Part shown: positions 1 through 10,800 of the stretch, piece by piece
Position numbering within the stretch: the stretch's first letter is position 1
Layout of the letters: every line of letters starts with the position of its first letter
NCBI GenBank assembly: GCA_019915015.1
Contig: JAHBBC010000006.1
Span: 1,736,001 to 1,800,000 of the forward strand
Direction of reading: 5' to 3'
Source of the DNA: Auriscalpium vulgare
Taxonomy: Eukaryota > Basidiomycota > Agaricomycetes > Russulales > Auriscalpiaceae
DNA: 64,000 nt
Notes under the pieces: model-generated
The model's database searches: none
The model's input: the letters and a program-made list of their open reading frames with translations, nothing else
Told to the model about the DNA's origin: nothing
Made by a program: the position numbers and the translations under genes

Positions 1-585
1 AGGATCAGAGCTAGAAACCTGCCCGGAGCGGACGTAGTCGGTGTGGTCGGTGAAGGTAGTGAGGGTCAATTGTGAGGGGATGTCCCAGAGTCTAACGGTG
101 GTATCGTCGGAGCAAGACAGGACCTGAGTCTGGTCGAGAGGCGAGAACTTCGTGACATGAACGGGCTGTTTGTGAGCATCGAGCGTTCTCAGAATAGCGC
201 GAGAGTTGACGTCGAACACCTGTGGGCGAGAGTGAGCCGCATGCAAGTACTGCGAACGCAGTTTGCGCACCTGGATAAGACCACTGTCATCGCCTGCGAC
301 GAGCAGTTTTCCATCGGCTCGAATAGAGCCACTGCGAGCTACATCCTTGAACCTGGAGATTGTTTTGGTGACTTTCTGCGTACGCGGGGCGTATATTTGG
401 ACGCGGGTTGCGGCGGTGACTGCGTATCTGTAGGGTTTGGACGGGGCGAAGTGCACCGATGTGACGGGTGCATATTCTTTGACGAAGACAGGGTGTTTGA
501 ACTGCCTCCAATAGCGGGACTCAGCGCTGTGCTTTGGCTGCGCCGGGCGGGGATGCTTTGGGACAACGACTGGCTGGTAGTCCAT
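1..585 (-). CDS. UTP15: UTP15, U3 snoRNP / SSU processome WD40 protein (N-terminal part, runs off the window)
   Basis: Reading leftward from the ATG at 585-583 the frame stays open to base 1, giving 195 codons of the N-terminus. It begins MDYQPVVVPKHP and continues through a conserved stretch, YWRQFKHPVFVKEY, then a run of WD40 blades (RFKDVARSGSIRADGK; KPVHVTKFSP; SCSDDTTVRLWD). This order matches Utp15 of the t-UTP/UtpA subcomplex. That nucleolar WD40 protein is needed for pre-18S rRNA processing and is linked to rDNA transcription. No intron is needed in the visible part. The gene is divergent from TCTP, with about 176 bp between start codons, so the two probably share a promoter region serving ribosome biogenesis and growth genes. 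The C-terminal UTP15 domain would lie to the left of the window and cannot be checked. Confidence 0.85.
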   Translation of the reverse strand, partial: MDYQPVVVPKHPRPAQPKHSAESRYWRQFKHPVFVKEYAPVTSVHFAPSKPYRYAVTAATRVQIYAPRTQKVTKTISRFKDVARSGSIRADGKLLVAGDDSGLIQVRKLRSQYLHAAHSRPQVFDVNSRAILRTLDAHKQPVHVTKFSPLDQTQVLSCSDDTTVRLWDIPSQLTLTTFTDHTDYVRSGQVSSSDP

Positions 586-761
586 TGACTCTGAGAGGCG
601 AGATTTTTGCGCGCGCGAGGCTCGGTTCACGTGCGTCGGCGATAAGCAGAGGATCGATCTCCGAGATCACTAGGACTGCTGCACACTTTTTCACGTCTTG
701 TCCTTCATCTCTCACTTCCCCCTGTATCTTCTACTTATCCCTCCGCTTTGTACATCTAAGA

Positions 762-1525
762 ATGTTGCTCTACGAGGATATCCTGACCGGCGACGAGATG
801 TTCTCCGATGCCTTCCCAATGTGCGTACCATTCCCCTGCGCCTGCCGCTCGGTTGCACTCACATCCCCTTGTCAGCAAAATTGTCGATGACATTGTCTTT
901 GAGGTCGACTGCCAGATGATGACTGTGAGGGAGGGCGAGGTTGACATTGGCGCGTCCTCACTGCACCTCGACTCAGCGTGCAGGGCTTAATGCGAGTCTA
1001 TTCCAGGTGCCAACCCCTCCGCAGAGGAGCAGGAAGAGGGCGTCGAGGACGGCGCTGTCCAAGTCAACAACGTCATCCACTCCTTCCGTCTTCAGCCTAC
1101 GACATTCGACAAGAAAACTTTCCTGACGTACCTCAAGGTGTGCTGCCTTGCTCTGACCGCCGGTCCGCTATATCGACTGTCCCACAGGGATACATGAAGG
1201 CCGTCAAGGCCAAGCTGCCCGAGGATCGTGTCAAGGCGTTCGAGGGGGGTGCTCAGACTTTTGCAAAGAAGGTTGTCGCCAACTTCAAGGACTACGAATT
1301 CGTGCGTCCTTTCCTGCGTTGGCGATCCAAATGGATTGTTGACGGCTTGTGTTGCAGTACACCGGCGAGGGCATGAACCCGGATGGTATGGTCGCCTTGC
1401 TCAACTATCGGGAGGATGGTGTCACCCGTAAGTACTGTGCGGCACCATGCGACCCATCTCTGACCTCGTCGGCGATAGCGTATTTCACCTTCTGGAAGGA
1501 CGGCCTCAAGGAGGTTAAGCTATGA
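762..1525 (+). CDS. TMA19: Translationally controlled tumour protein homologue (TCTP / Tma19)
   Basis: Six exons join to 164 aa: 762-820, 876-949, 1007-1137, 1188-1301, 1358-1427, 1479-1525. The product starts [19 protein letters not shown] and has the family's [12 protein letters not shown] segment and the C-terminal [13 protein letters not shown]. The length is typical of the family. TCTP is a small abundant cytosolic calcium- and microtubule-associated protein that also contacts ribosomes and elongation factor 1B; in yeast it is Tma19. The second intron (950-1006) only works with a GC donor (gcgcgt) and the ccag acceptor. That splice gives the expected ...DIGAN junction, so it is a GC-AG intron. 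The other introns use GT-AG. The gene converges on the PDI gene about 207 bp downstream. Confidence 0.93.
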
Positions 1526-1732
1526 ACTTTATACCTTCCCTACATCATTTTGCTCCTGTATCCTCGCGATAACTTCCATTACGCCGTTGTCAGATAACTG
1601 TCCTGATCTTGTCGCGCATGTGAGTATCAGTGCGCGGTACGAATGCATGAGACCAGTATATGAAACCTTCAAGAAACTGGTTACAGGTAAGGTACACGTG
1701 GTGCGGGTAATCCGATAATATCATAATAGTCA

Positions 1733-3494
1733 TCAAAGCTCATCGTGATGCTGATCCACGAAGCGCGGTATGGACTCGTTCTGAGTTTTGAACGGAACGC
1801 TGGGATCAAGGGGGTTCTTTGCGTTCTCTTCCACGAAAGCAACCAAGCTCTCCAGGGAGCGGTCACCGTCGTAATCGAGGAACTCCTTGGAGCCTGCGGG
1901 CTTGAATTTGAGGGTGGGGAAGCCGGCGACGCGGAACGGTACTGAGGGAGGCAGGTCGTTCTCCGGTGCTTCCATCTTAGCACTGTAGACAAAGTCAGCA
2001 TCATATGGGCGAGATCGACAGAGCAACGTACATCACGAGACGGTCTTTCACGGAGGTGTAGCGCTCAGCGAGAGTGTCCCATGTTGGCTTCAGGCGCTTG
2101 CAGTGACCGCACCTGCATGGGATTTAATGTCAATGTCATGATATTTCCATGTCAAAAAACGCACCATGACGCGTAAAATTCAACGAAGACGTCCTTTTCA
2201 TCGTCGAACACCACCTCATCGAATTGCTTGCCAACGAGTGTAAACACCGCCTCGTCTTGCGACTCCGGAATGGGCTGGCTCTTCAGCTCCGGCTCCAGTT
2301 TGCCAGCGACGAATGAATCGGTCCACTCCTTGATTGCCTCCGGCGTGGCCTCCTCGCTCTGGGACAGGGGGAACTTGAGCTGCTTTTCTAGCTCTTGTAT
2401 GACGAAGCTGGGCCATTTGGCCTCGTTGAGGTTGAGGGCCTTGGCGTGGTCACCGAACTTGATGGCATCGATCCAGACAAAGTTGATATGGCCCTTGTGC
2501 TGCAACGCAATGTCGCGAACGGCACTGATCAGTTGGTCCTTCTTCGCGTCGGTCGGGTCAACGAACAGGTAGGCCAGCGGCTTGCCGCTCTGAGCGTAGG
2601 TCATGTAATTCTCGCCATTGACCTCTTCGATGGTGGGGATCGCGAGCTCCTTGATCCAGGTCTCTATATCCTTGACGTCGGCAGAAGCAATGGGGTATGG
2701 ATAGGTGGTCTCAGGATCGTCGAACGCGCGGTAGACGACAATGGCAGGTGGTGTGACACCTGCAGCGTCGATGGCGGCACTGTCGGTCGACAAGCCGAAG
2801 AGGTAATCGTCGCGGTGTTTTTCTGCGGTTGCGGAAAACTGGGCGGCGGGGGCGTCGGTGTGGGAGGCGACGTAGGCAACGGCGACAATCTTGTCAGCGT
2901 GCTTGAACTCCTCGATGTTGGCGGCAGTAACTTCTGTGACGGCGGGTAAGGATTGCCTGAGGGAATGGAATTAGCAAGCGATGAAAAAGGAAACGATATT
3001 TTGACGGACTTCACCATGTAGCTGACAATGCCATCCGCTTTCCGGTTCCCGGTGTAGTCGGTTGCCTCGCCACTACGGTACACCTTCAGGGTACTGAGCA
3101 GACGCTTTCTTTAGCAGTGCCCTTGGTTTATTGAATACGTGCCACTCACGGGTAACCTTGAACACCGTGCTCCTGGCACAGATCGGCTTGGTCAACACAG
3201 TCCACCTTAGCAATCTTGATGTTTTTGTCTTTGAGAGCGGTAGCAGCCTCCTCGTAATGGGGAGCCAGAGCTTTGCAATGTCCACACCTAGGCTTTGCGT
3301 AAGACACGTAGATATGGCGGCGGGATGCTGACTGACCATGGCGCAAAGAACTCGACGAGGATGAGAGGCTCGGCCGAGACCACTGACTGGAAGTTGTCTG
3401 CAGTCAAGTCGAGGACATCGGACGCGCCGTCTGCGAAAACAAGCGAGGCGAGAAAGACGGAGGACGCGGAAGCGAGCAGCGAGTGCAGGCGCAT
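1733..3494 (-). CDS. PDI1: Protein disulfide isomerase (ER, PDI1-like)
   Basis: The ATG at 3494 opens a hydrophobic signal peptide (MRLHSLLASASSVFLASLVF), followed by a thioredoxin a domain whose CGHC active site is rebuilt across an intron (3288-3336). Two redox-inactive b/b' domains come next, then a second a' domain with another CGHC, and the C-terminus ends HDEL, the ER-retrieval signal. Total length is about 500 aa, normal for fungal PDI. It forms and isomerises disulfides in secretory proteins in the ER lumen and can act as a chaperone. At least five exons are visible, with short introns near 3288, 3090, 2960, 2130 and 2000. A TATA-like stretch lies about 60 bp upstream of the start. 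In a wood-decay fungus it would support folding of secreted enzymes such as the LPMO encoded further along the window. Confidence 0.95.
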
Positions 3495-3554
3495 TCTGGC
3501 GTAGTTGGGGAGGAAAAGGTGGTGATGTAGAGCGCTGGTTCAACAGGCTGATGA

Positions 3555-3560
3555 TATATA
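3555..3560 (-). promoter_or_regulatory. TATA-like element upstream of PDI
   Basis: A tatata run lies about 61 bp before the PDI start codon on the minus strand. Position and composition fit a TATA element, but nothing else confirms it. Confidence 0.35.
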
Positions 3561-3885
3561 GCGTGCTTACCACACCCGCCAGCAAACGCACTGACGTGTC
3601 ACTTCGACTAAGGCAGACATTCGCCGCCGCCGATCGGCGACTGCTCGGCCATTGCATTATTCGTGTCAACATGCGTGAGTGTGACATTAGATGGCTATTC
3701 AATCATCCACTATCCTAGTACTACAACTGGCGCAAGTCGAAGTCGCTCCCGCGCGAACGCCCGTCTCCGTATGTTTTCGCTGTCCTTTGGAAAGGGCGAG
3801 GCTGTGGGAAGCCGGTAGGGAATATGTGCGAGCCTGCATTGGGCGGCGGAGATGGTACTATGAGCGCAAAGTCATCAGTGCCAAC

Positions 3886-5031
3886 CTAACGCAAGTCCAT
3901 ATAAAACGACATACTCTTCCGACTTGCAACATGCGAGCTGACTGTTCCATTGACTACCGGGCCAGCGGAAGAAACCACACGACGCCCGGGGGGTAAGACC
4001 GGCGCACCCAACGGAGAGGGCGCTGCGGGGGATGCAAATGAAGGAGGTGCCGCATTGCTGGCGGAGAGGGCCCGGCCTCTGATGGGCGAGGGCCCAGGCG
4101 GGGGAGGGGGCGCGAGACTGCGCCGCGACGCATTGGGCGAAGACTGCGCTGAATTCTCGCTCACTGAATGAGGGCGCACAGGTGGCAGAGGGGGCGCGAG
4201 CGACGCCGTGGACGGGTTGTCATGGACAGGCGCAGGCGCCTTGCGAGGAGGGGGCGCGGGCACGGAACGCGCTGGTGGCTCCGGTGCCGACGAGGACGGG
4301 CGCGCAGGAGGGGGAGGGGGAGCCCTGCCTGGAAGTATGGGGGGCGCGGGTACTTTACGACCGGGGGGCTGAGCGGGAGGCTGTGGTGTGCTTCTATGGG
4401 GGATTGCAGGCACTGCGCGTGCAGGGACAGAGGCAGCCGACGACGGACGTGACGGCGGAGATGGCTTGCGCGGCGGGATGGCTGGGACCGGCCGCGACTG
4501 GACTGGGGATGCAGGGCTCGCCGGGGGAGGAACGGGGCGGCGCGGGGGCGGCGGCGCGGAGGACGGAGGAGCTGGCGGCGGGGCACGAGCTGGCAAACTA
4601 GGGCCGCCCGGGGGCGGAGGGGCCGGCGCAGTCGGTCGCGGAGGGGCAGGAGCAGTTGGTCGCAGAGGTGCAGACGGTTTTGAAGACACCTCGTCGCGTT
4701 TGGGAATCACAGGAGGCTTTCCCAACGTTGGCGGTTTCCCTGGGGCTCGCGATATCAGCCAAGCGCAGTTTCTAACATCTAGAGATGGCTCACCTGGAGC
4801 TGCTGCCGGCTTCAACTTCGGCATTCCTCCCGCGAAAAGACCACCTAACTGTGGAGGGCCCGCACCTGTGCCGCCTCCAGTCGGCGCATTCCTACCTACG
4901 GCCGCAGCAATGCCTCCCCCTCCCCCTCCCCCCTTGGGAGGTACAACGATGGGTGCACTCCTGTCATGTGTCTGCGCTTTCTTTAATCTCTTTCCAGCTT
5001 GTATTTGCTGCAATAGTTCGCTCGATGCCAT
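3886..5031 (-). CDS. VRP1: Verprolin / WIP-like actin regulator, proline-rich with N-terminal WH2 motif
   Basis: The start chosen is the ATG at 5031 (MASSELLQQIQAGKRLKK); the open frame upstream of it has no ATG. Residues 4-20 form a WH2 actin-binding motif (ELLQQIQAGKRLKK). A glycine-rich linker and a long polyproline region with many APPPP and PPPPR stretches follow, ending YMDLR. This layout is that of verprolin/WASP-interacting protein, which binds G-actin and recruits WASP to Arp2/3 at endocytic sites. The frame is open throughout, but 4740-4793 looks like a 54-bp in-frame intron. It has a GTGAGC donor, a CTGAT branch-like site and a CCCAG acceptor. Removing it changes LKPAAAPGEPSLD... 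to LKPAAAPGKPPTL. The C-terminal WASP-binding region is poorly conserved and was not recognised. Confidence 0.75.
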   Translation of the reverse strand: MASSELLQQIQAGKRLKKAQTHDRSAPIVVPPKGGGGGGGIAAAVGRNAPTGGGTGAGPPQLGGLFAGGMPKLKPAAAPGEPSLDVRNCAWLISRAPGKPPTLGKPPVIPKRDEVSSKPSAPLRPTAPAPPRPTAPAPPPPGGPSLPARAPPPAPPSSAPPPPRRPVPPPASPASPVQSRPVPAIPPRKPSPPSRPSSAASVPARAVPAIPHRSTPQPPAQPPGRKVPAPPILPGRAPPPPPARPSSSAPEPPARSVPAPPPRKAPAPVHDNPSTASLAPPLPPVRPHSVSENSAQSSPNASRRSLAPPPPPGPSPIRGRALSASNAAPPSFASPAAPSPLGAPVLPPGRRVVSSAGPVVNGTVSSHVASRKSMSFYMDLR

Positions 5032-5221
5032 TGTTGGGCAAGTGTTGAGGGAGGTGAATGAGGAGGCGGTAAGAAGTGGCGCAGTACTGCGCGAAGGGCT
5101 GAGGGCCAAGCAGACGCAAACATTCTGAGACCAACTTAGGCAGGCTCGCGACTCGAGATCTCAAATAATATTGTAGTAGGGCTCGAGCCAATCTCAACCT
5201 CCAACAAACAGCCTTCCAGCA

Positions 5222-5262
5222 GCCATTCCTCGTCAACGTTCCTCGTCATCATTCCTCGTCAC
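5222..5262. repeat. Short tandem repeat, ttcctcgtca x3
   Basis: Three near-perfect copies of ttcctcgtca lie in the gap between the verprolin start and the 3' end of the next minus-strand gene. They are probably a chance microsatellite; no function is evident. Confidence 0.6.
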
Positions 5263-5268
5263 TATTAT

Positions 5269-7453
5269 CTACGATCGCGACAAGCCTGGTGGGTTCGTAG
5301 GGAACGGTCGTGGGCCACGTACGAGGGAGGTCCTAGCTATTCCAGGTGATAACATAGGCATCATAGCCCCTGCTCTTTCAGGTCCCGCTAGGACGACCTG
5401 AGCGACGGCGGCCTCATGTTCTGGGAGCTCGGGAACAGGTGGGACGTCCTCCTCTTGGATGGATGATCGTCCAAAAGTAGGTGCTGTGCTTGACCGTTCG
5501 TGGACGACTGGGAGGCTGCGGTTCGGGACATTTATCCGCATCGACGCCCAGGACCGATGTCGGGTGGAATGCACGGGTGATATCAAGGAGCCTGTTTGCG
5601 AGGTCGGTGAAAGCCCTTGTGAGTAACGGTGGGATCGAGTCTTCGTACGGTCCTTTCTGCCGTGAGAATTTGCTCGTATAATATCGGATCCCAAGATCGT
5701 CGAGCTCGGACTCCCAAAACTTGACATTCGCCTATCCTCTGACTGACTGTCTTCAGGGGAGTAGTCTGGCGCTTGAGACACCGCGGGGACATTGACGCGA
5801 ATGGCCGGCCGCGGAGGAAGGCCGAGGCCATCGTGCCTTTTCTGGTCCAAACTCGCGGCGAATAGCGTCTGAGACGGGAGAATACGAAATCTACGGGTCT
5901 GAACCTCTTCCCTTTGGGGAGGACTCATCTGCAGCGGCGGGATGGGAACTTGGTGCGGCATGGCATACGACAGCGCCGACCGTCGAACGGACGTCTGTAT
6001 CGTGGCGTCTGGAAGGCTGGCCAAGCTCGTCATCTCGCTTTGCGGAGCAGACACGCGAGCTGGCCTAGCATCGGGATAAACTGGCACAAATGTGGGGACG
6101 TTTGCTTCAAGAGAAGAAAGGTCGAGAGGCTCGGAGAATGTTGCGGGATCAACGGGTGGGAGAGGTGGCTGGCCCTGTAGCGGAGGAGATAAATTGATGT
6201 CGATGACAGTCGCATCTCTACGATTGTATGCCGTATAAGCCGCTATCATGCCATGTCAGTCGCGCAACAATCCTATAACGCAAGCCACACTTACTGATAA
6301 CCAACAACGCCCCAATGCTAAACGGGATAAATTCCACTAAGAGGCTTGTCACTGTCGAGTTCGGGACCACGACCAAGAGCTCAAGTAGGATCAGACTCAG
6401 TCCCTGAACAATCCGCGAATCTTGAAACAGGCTGAGTTTCATGCGCGGGGGTTTTGACAGGGAGAACACTCTGATGACCACATAGAGCCCCAAGAGGATG
6501 TCGAGGATAGCCGCTAGAACCGCCGTTGGGAGAAATCTGTTGAAATTCGATTGGAAAAACATCCTGAAACTTCCAGCAAGACAAAGTTACGTTACTTACC
6601 GTTTCCTGGAGCAGATTGATATGCCCAGCTGCGGTACGCGACTACGCGCAGAGTACTTATTAGTAAAGATTGATCAAATATGATGCGGTGAACACCGCGA
6701 CGAACCTGACGCCGCCGACGGCTTTCGCGGTTGTTGCGAATGTAAGAGCTTGTAAAACATGCGTTAGAAGCACCATCAGCGGATCATGATGGCGCAGGCT
6801 TACCCATGACGACAATAAGCACAAACCAGAACGCCCACGGCTCCCACTTGCGTATCTTTCGCTTCCTCAGCTCCAAACTGAGGACCAGTAGGCCGATGAG
6901 ACGCGCGGCCTGAGAGGCAATCAGACCAGATGCAACTACGAAAGCTAGCATGGTGGGTGTTAGCGGGACGCACAGAATGAAAAAAGCCATGACCCGCACC
7001 ACATGCGGTCCCTGAGTCCGCTGGGCCATAGGAAAGGAGGGACAAAAAGTTGGAAAGGCTGGCCAGCATGAAGAAGAGGCATAGGAGGAGGACAAATATA
7101 TACTTTTGCTCCCGGCGGTGGTCTTCGGTCGGGTTAGATGGGTAGTACCCAGTCTTTTCCGCGTAAGGGGAGACCGCGGAACCTCCCATTGTATCTGTGG
7201 GCGGGGAGATAGCTGCTTTGTATCTCTTGAGAGATGTCAAGAGGACGGGAGAGTGGCAAGCATGGCGCATGCTACTCAAGAATACCCAGCCCAAGAAGAA
7301 CGCCGCAACCACATTACTTGTGAGGTTGAGTATGAGCGAGCCAGGAACGGAACGAATAGATACACACTAGTCCGGGTGCGCGAGATAGTCGGTCACTGCA
7401 TCTTTGCCCTGCGTCTGTGTGGTCGTGGAAATGGGCAGAAAGTTACTGGACAT
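5269..7453 (-). CDS. Polytopic membrane protein of unknown function, about seven TM segments plus Pro/Ser-rich cytosolic tail
   Basis: The ATG at 7453 begins MSSNFLPISTTTQTQ. Hydrophobic segments follow in order: VVAAFFLGWVFLSSM, IFVLLLCLFFMLASL, FVVASGLIASQAARLIGLL, WAFWFVLIVVM, AVLAAILDILLGLYVVIRVF, LSLILLELLVVV and LVEFIPFSIGALLVI. A tail of some 320 aa, rich in Pro and Ser, contains basic motifs such as RKDRTKTRSHR. At least seven exons are needed. The frame change near 7000 is explained by a normal 55-bp intron (6945-6999, GTGCGG donor, CTAAC branch, CTAG acceptor). The topology resembles a receptor or channel with a regulatory tail, but I do not recognise the family. The gene is divergent from TRA1. 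Confidence 0.65.
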
Positions 7454-7812
7454 GCCCACCAGGGGAAGCACGCGCCGCGAGAGAGCCTGCTCTGGGGTGG
7501 ATGGGGAAAATCAGAATAAATGAGAGAAATGAGAAATGAGACCAGCTCGGAAGGGCATGGATGCGGAGGAACTGAAAGCCACGGACGGGACTGAGCACAC
7601 TCCCCCTTCCTTATAATATGACCGGCTCCCGAGCGCTCTCGGAGTCGCCGCTGAATGCCGCGCGCCAATCCCGTGCGTGAGAACTCTGCATCACGTGCTC
7701 CGGAAACTTGGGGGTCTGCGCGTGTAATGCGCGCGCGTCTGCCCCGCCACACCCCGCCGCTCTCTGAGTTCCCGCATATCCCAGTGCCCTCCAAGCATAG
7801 GGTGTCTTTGCC
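7454..7812. promoter_or_regulatory. Divergent intergenic region between the membrane-protein gene and TRA1
   Basis: These 359 bp separate two divergent start codons. An AT-rich ttataatatg patch lies near 7611-7620 and polypyrimidine runs precede TRA1. No other element is recognisable. Confidence 0.4.
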
Positions 7813-10800
7813 ATGGACAACATCCCTCAGCTTGGCACCGCCGCCGATCTCGAGCTGCGGGCTGCCCGCGTCGCAGACCCGGGCCTAGGTGCGTTTGTCT
7901 CGTGCGCCGCCGTTCTCTCTGACCTCTTCAACAGATCTCAGGACGAGGCATGCTGTAGCTTGTGAGCTGCGGGAAATGATAGACACGATCCGCGACGCAG
8001 AGGCTGGCCGTGTCTTCCCACATATGATCCCTGCACTCCTCGACCTTCTCCGCAACAGCGAGGTAGCCTTTCACAAGGACGCGGCAGAATACCAATTCCG
8101 CCGGGTCATCCTGGAAATTCTTCATCGCCTCACGACCTCAGAGGGCACCAGACCGCAGGCATCCGTTCTCTTCGCGGGTATGCTGTATCTCCTACGGCAC
8201 GACAACGAGGAGAATGGAGTCACCTGCTGCAAGACTATCATCGACATAATCCGCACCTTCCGTATCCTTCCTGAGGAGTTTGTTGCAGAATTTATGGGAA
8301 TTCTCCAGGATGTCTTTCACAACATCAAAGGCCTCGTGGTCGAACTTTTGTCGGAGAGTTCGAAAGCCGCCGACCCCAGCGTGGTCCTCCCAAGCATACG
8401 CAGCTTCCGTGTCCTCGCCGAGATGGGCATGGTTATTGTGACCTTCTCCCAGAGCCAGCGTCAGTCTGTTACGCCGCATATTCAGGGGACCCTTCCCTTG
8501 AATTTTGAGGTCCTGGCCTTAGAAGCACCCGCCCAGAAGAGGGCGCGCGAGGACGTCGAGGCGATGGGCGGCTTCGGGGCTGGCATGTCTCCAACAATAC
8601 AGAACGCTCAAGCATACACAGATTTCATCACCGCTCAGATCAAGGTGACGTCCATAAAATGCGCGTCTGATCCTATCGAGTCTTACCGGCGATTCGTAGA
8701 TGGTCTCGTACCTGGCTTACATCCTTCGCGGGTCTGGTGAACAATACGAATCGTACGGTGACACGTTGCTATTGGCGTCCCTGCGATTACTGCAGGACAT
8801 CCCTGCTAACGCAATAGCTGCACGTAGGGTAAGTGTTGTGGGCGCGTTTGCTCTGTTTGGCGCGCTGAATATGTGTTTAGGATTTCATGATCGTTTTTCG
8901 TCATCTACTCGGGACTCCATATCGCCGGGCCCTTCTTCCTCAAATAGACAAGCTCTTTGATGAGAAGGTCTTGTTAGGTACTGGAGCTGGGAGTCGAGAG
9001 TCATTGCGGTCAGTCGGTCCTGCGTTAGCTTCGTGCGCTGCTGACGCGGGCATCTTAGGGCTACAGCTTTTGCTGCTGTTGCAGATCTCGTTCATCATCT
9101 CCGAAACGATCTGTCTGCTCGACAATTGTCCCACATCATCAACGTCTACTCTCGCTTGATTCACAATCCCTGTCTTCCTAACAGCGTTCATACGTTGTCA
9201 GGGAAAATGATGTTTAACCTGGTTGAGACTGTCCTTGCCAAAGACACTCCAGCAGGCGCCACCATGGTGCTCACCACCCTCCTCGAGACGTGCGTTGATA
9301 AATTGGAGTCTGTGACTGGGGTCCTTCAAGAGGTTACAGATCGCCTGGAACGAAGCAAGGCTGGGGAACCGGAGTCCAGCAAGATCTATGCGATCGAAAA
9401 GGCGCGACCAGTGGCGGCCGCCATATATGCAGTGGAGAAAGCGGAAGATGTTCTGGCCGGTCAGTCTGCGTTGATCTCCTTCTTGACTGAAGGATGACCA
9501 ATATACATTTGCACAGAAACTCGCTTGCTATTTCGCACCTTTATCCACGGGTTTCGTGCCTGTCTCAGTGGATTGAAGAAAATAGACGCGCCGAGCCCCG
9601 ATGGATCGCTCATCCTTCGCCTTTTCCACGGGTGTATTTCTTGCATGAGCCTCTACGATGCTGATATCCGGGACGCAACTGAGGCCATGGACTGGCTTGC
9701 CGGCGCTCTTGTCGAGGTGAATTTGCACGTATTCCAGGAGGTATGGAATCAGAAGATTGGATTCTTCTTCCTCACCTCCCAGACGCGTCCAGCCCTCCTG
9801 CACATCTGCCAAACTTTGTTCAGTCGAGAGGCCACTTCGCCGACACTGGTTGCGATAGTCCTTCGGCATCTGGTGGATAACCTCCCACAACTTGGAGAGT
9901 ATGACGATTCCACCGCCGTGGTCACTATTCGCCTGTTCAAGCTCGCTTTTGGTGCAGTAGCAATGCATCCGGCTATGAACGAGCCGATCCTTGCATCGCA
10001 CCTCTCAAAGTTGATAATGGACTGCTTCCCTCTGGCCGCCAGGGCTACGCGACCGACCAACTACTACCATCTATTGCGTGGCTTGTTTCGCGCCATCGGA
10101 GGAGGTGGGGGGAGATTCGAACTCCTGTACAAGGAGGTGTTACCCCTGCTGCCCGAGATGTTGGAAAACCTGAATCGTCAGCTCTTCATCTCCGAGGGCT
10201 ACAGTCGCGACATGATCGTGGAGCTCTGTTTGACAGTGCCATTGCGACTGACGCACTTGCTTCCTCACCTTTCCTATCTAATGAAGCCGTTGGCCCTAGC
10301 GTTGAGAGGTAGCCCAGAATTGGTCTCACAAGGCCTGCGTACGCTGGAGCTGTGCATCGACAATCTCACTCCCGATTTCCTCGACCCAACCCTTAACACT
10401 GTTCTCCGCGAGCTCATGGAGGCCCTTCAGAGTCACCTCAGGCCCTTGCCCATCAATCACCACCACGCACATACGACTCTTCGCATCCTAGGCAAACTCG
10501 GCGGTCGAAACAGGCGGTTGTTGGACAAGGAGCCCGAGTTGCAATTTCACCACCCTTCAGACCCAGCCAAAGTCCTTATCTCCTTTGCTGCAAACTACGA
10601 AAGCATGGAGCTGGGCTCAATGTCTGTGTTAGCGGCCAAGGTTCTGAAGAAGGCGGCTACTCCGTACCGTATCCATGCCTATACCTATCTTGAGAATTGC
10701 GCGACGGTCTTGTTTAATGATGTTAGTGCCAATCTTTCACTCATACGCCGCTGACTAATCGATCGCTTTCCAGGGTCTGCGAGGTCGCGATCGCGAGGAC

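Noticed and set aside
157..588. 143-aa plus-strand open frame
   Set aside because: It is antisense to the WD40 repeats of UTP15, which has clear family motifs; the plus-strand translation has none.
4182..5128. Gly/Arg-rich plus-strand frames of up to 246 aa
   Set aside because: They mirror the polyproline codons of the verprolin-like gene. GC-rich repeats keep the opposite strand open by chance.
6945..6999. Apparent frameshift in the membrane-protein gene
   Set aside because: A normal 55-bp intron with CTAAC branch site and TAG acceptor restores the frame and joins two hydrophobic segments.
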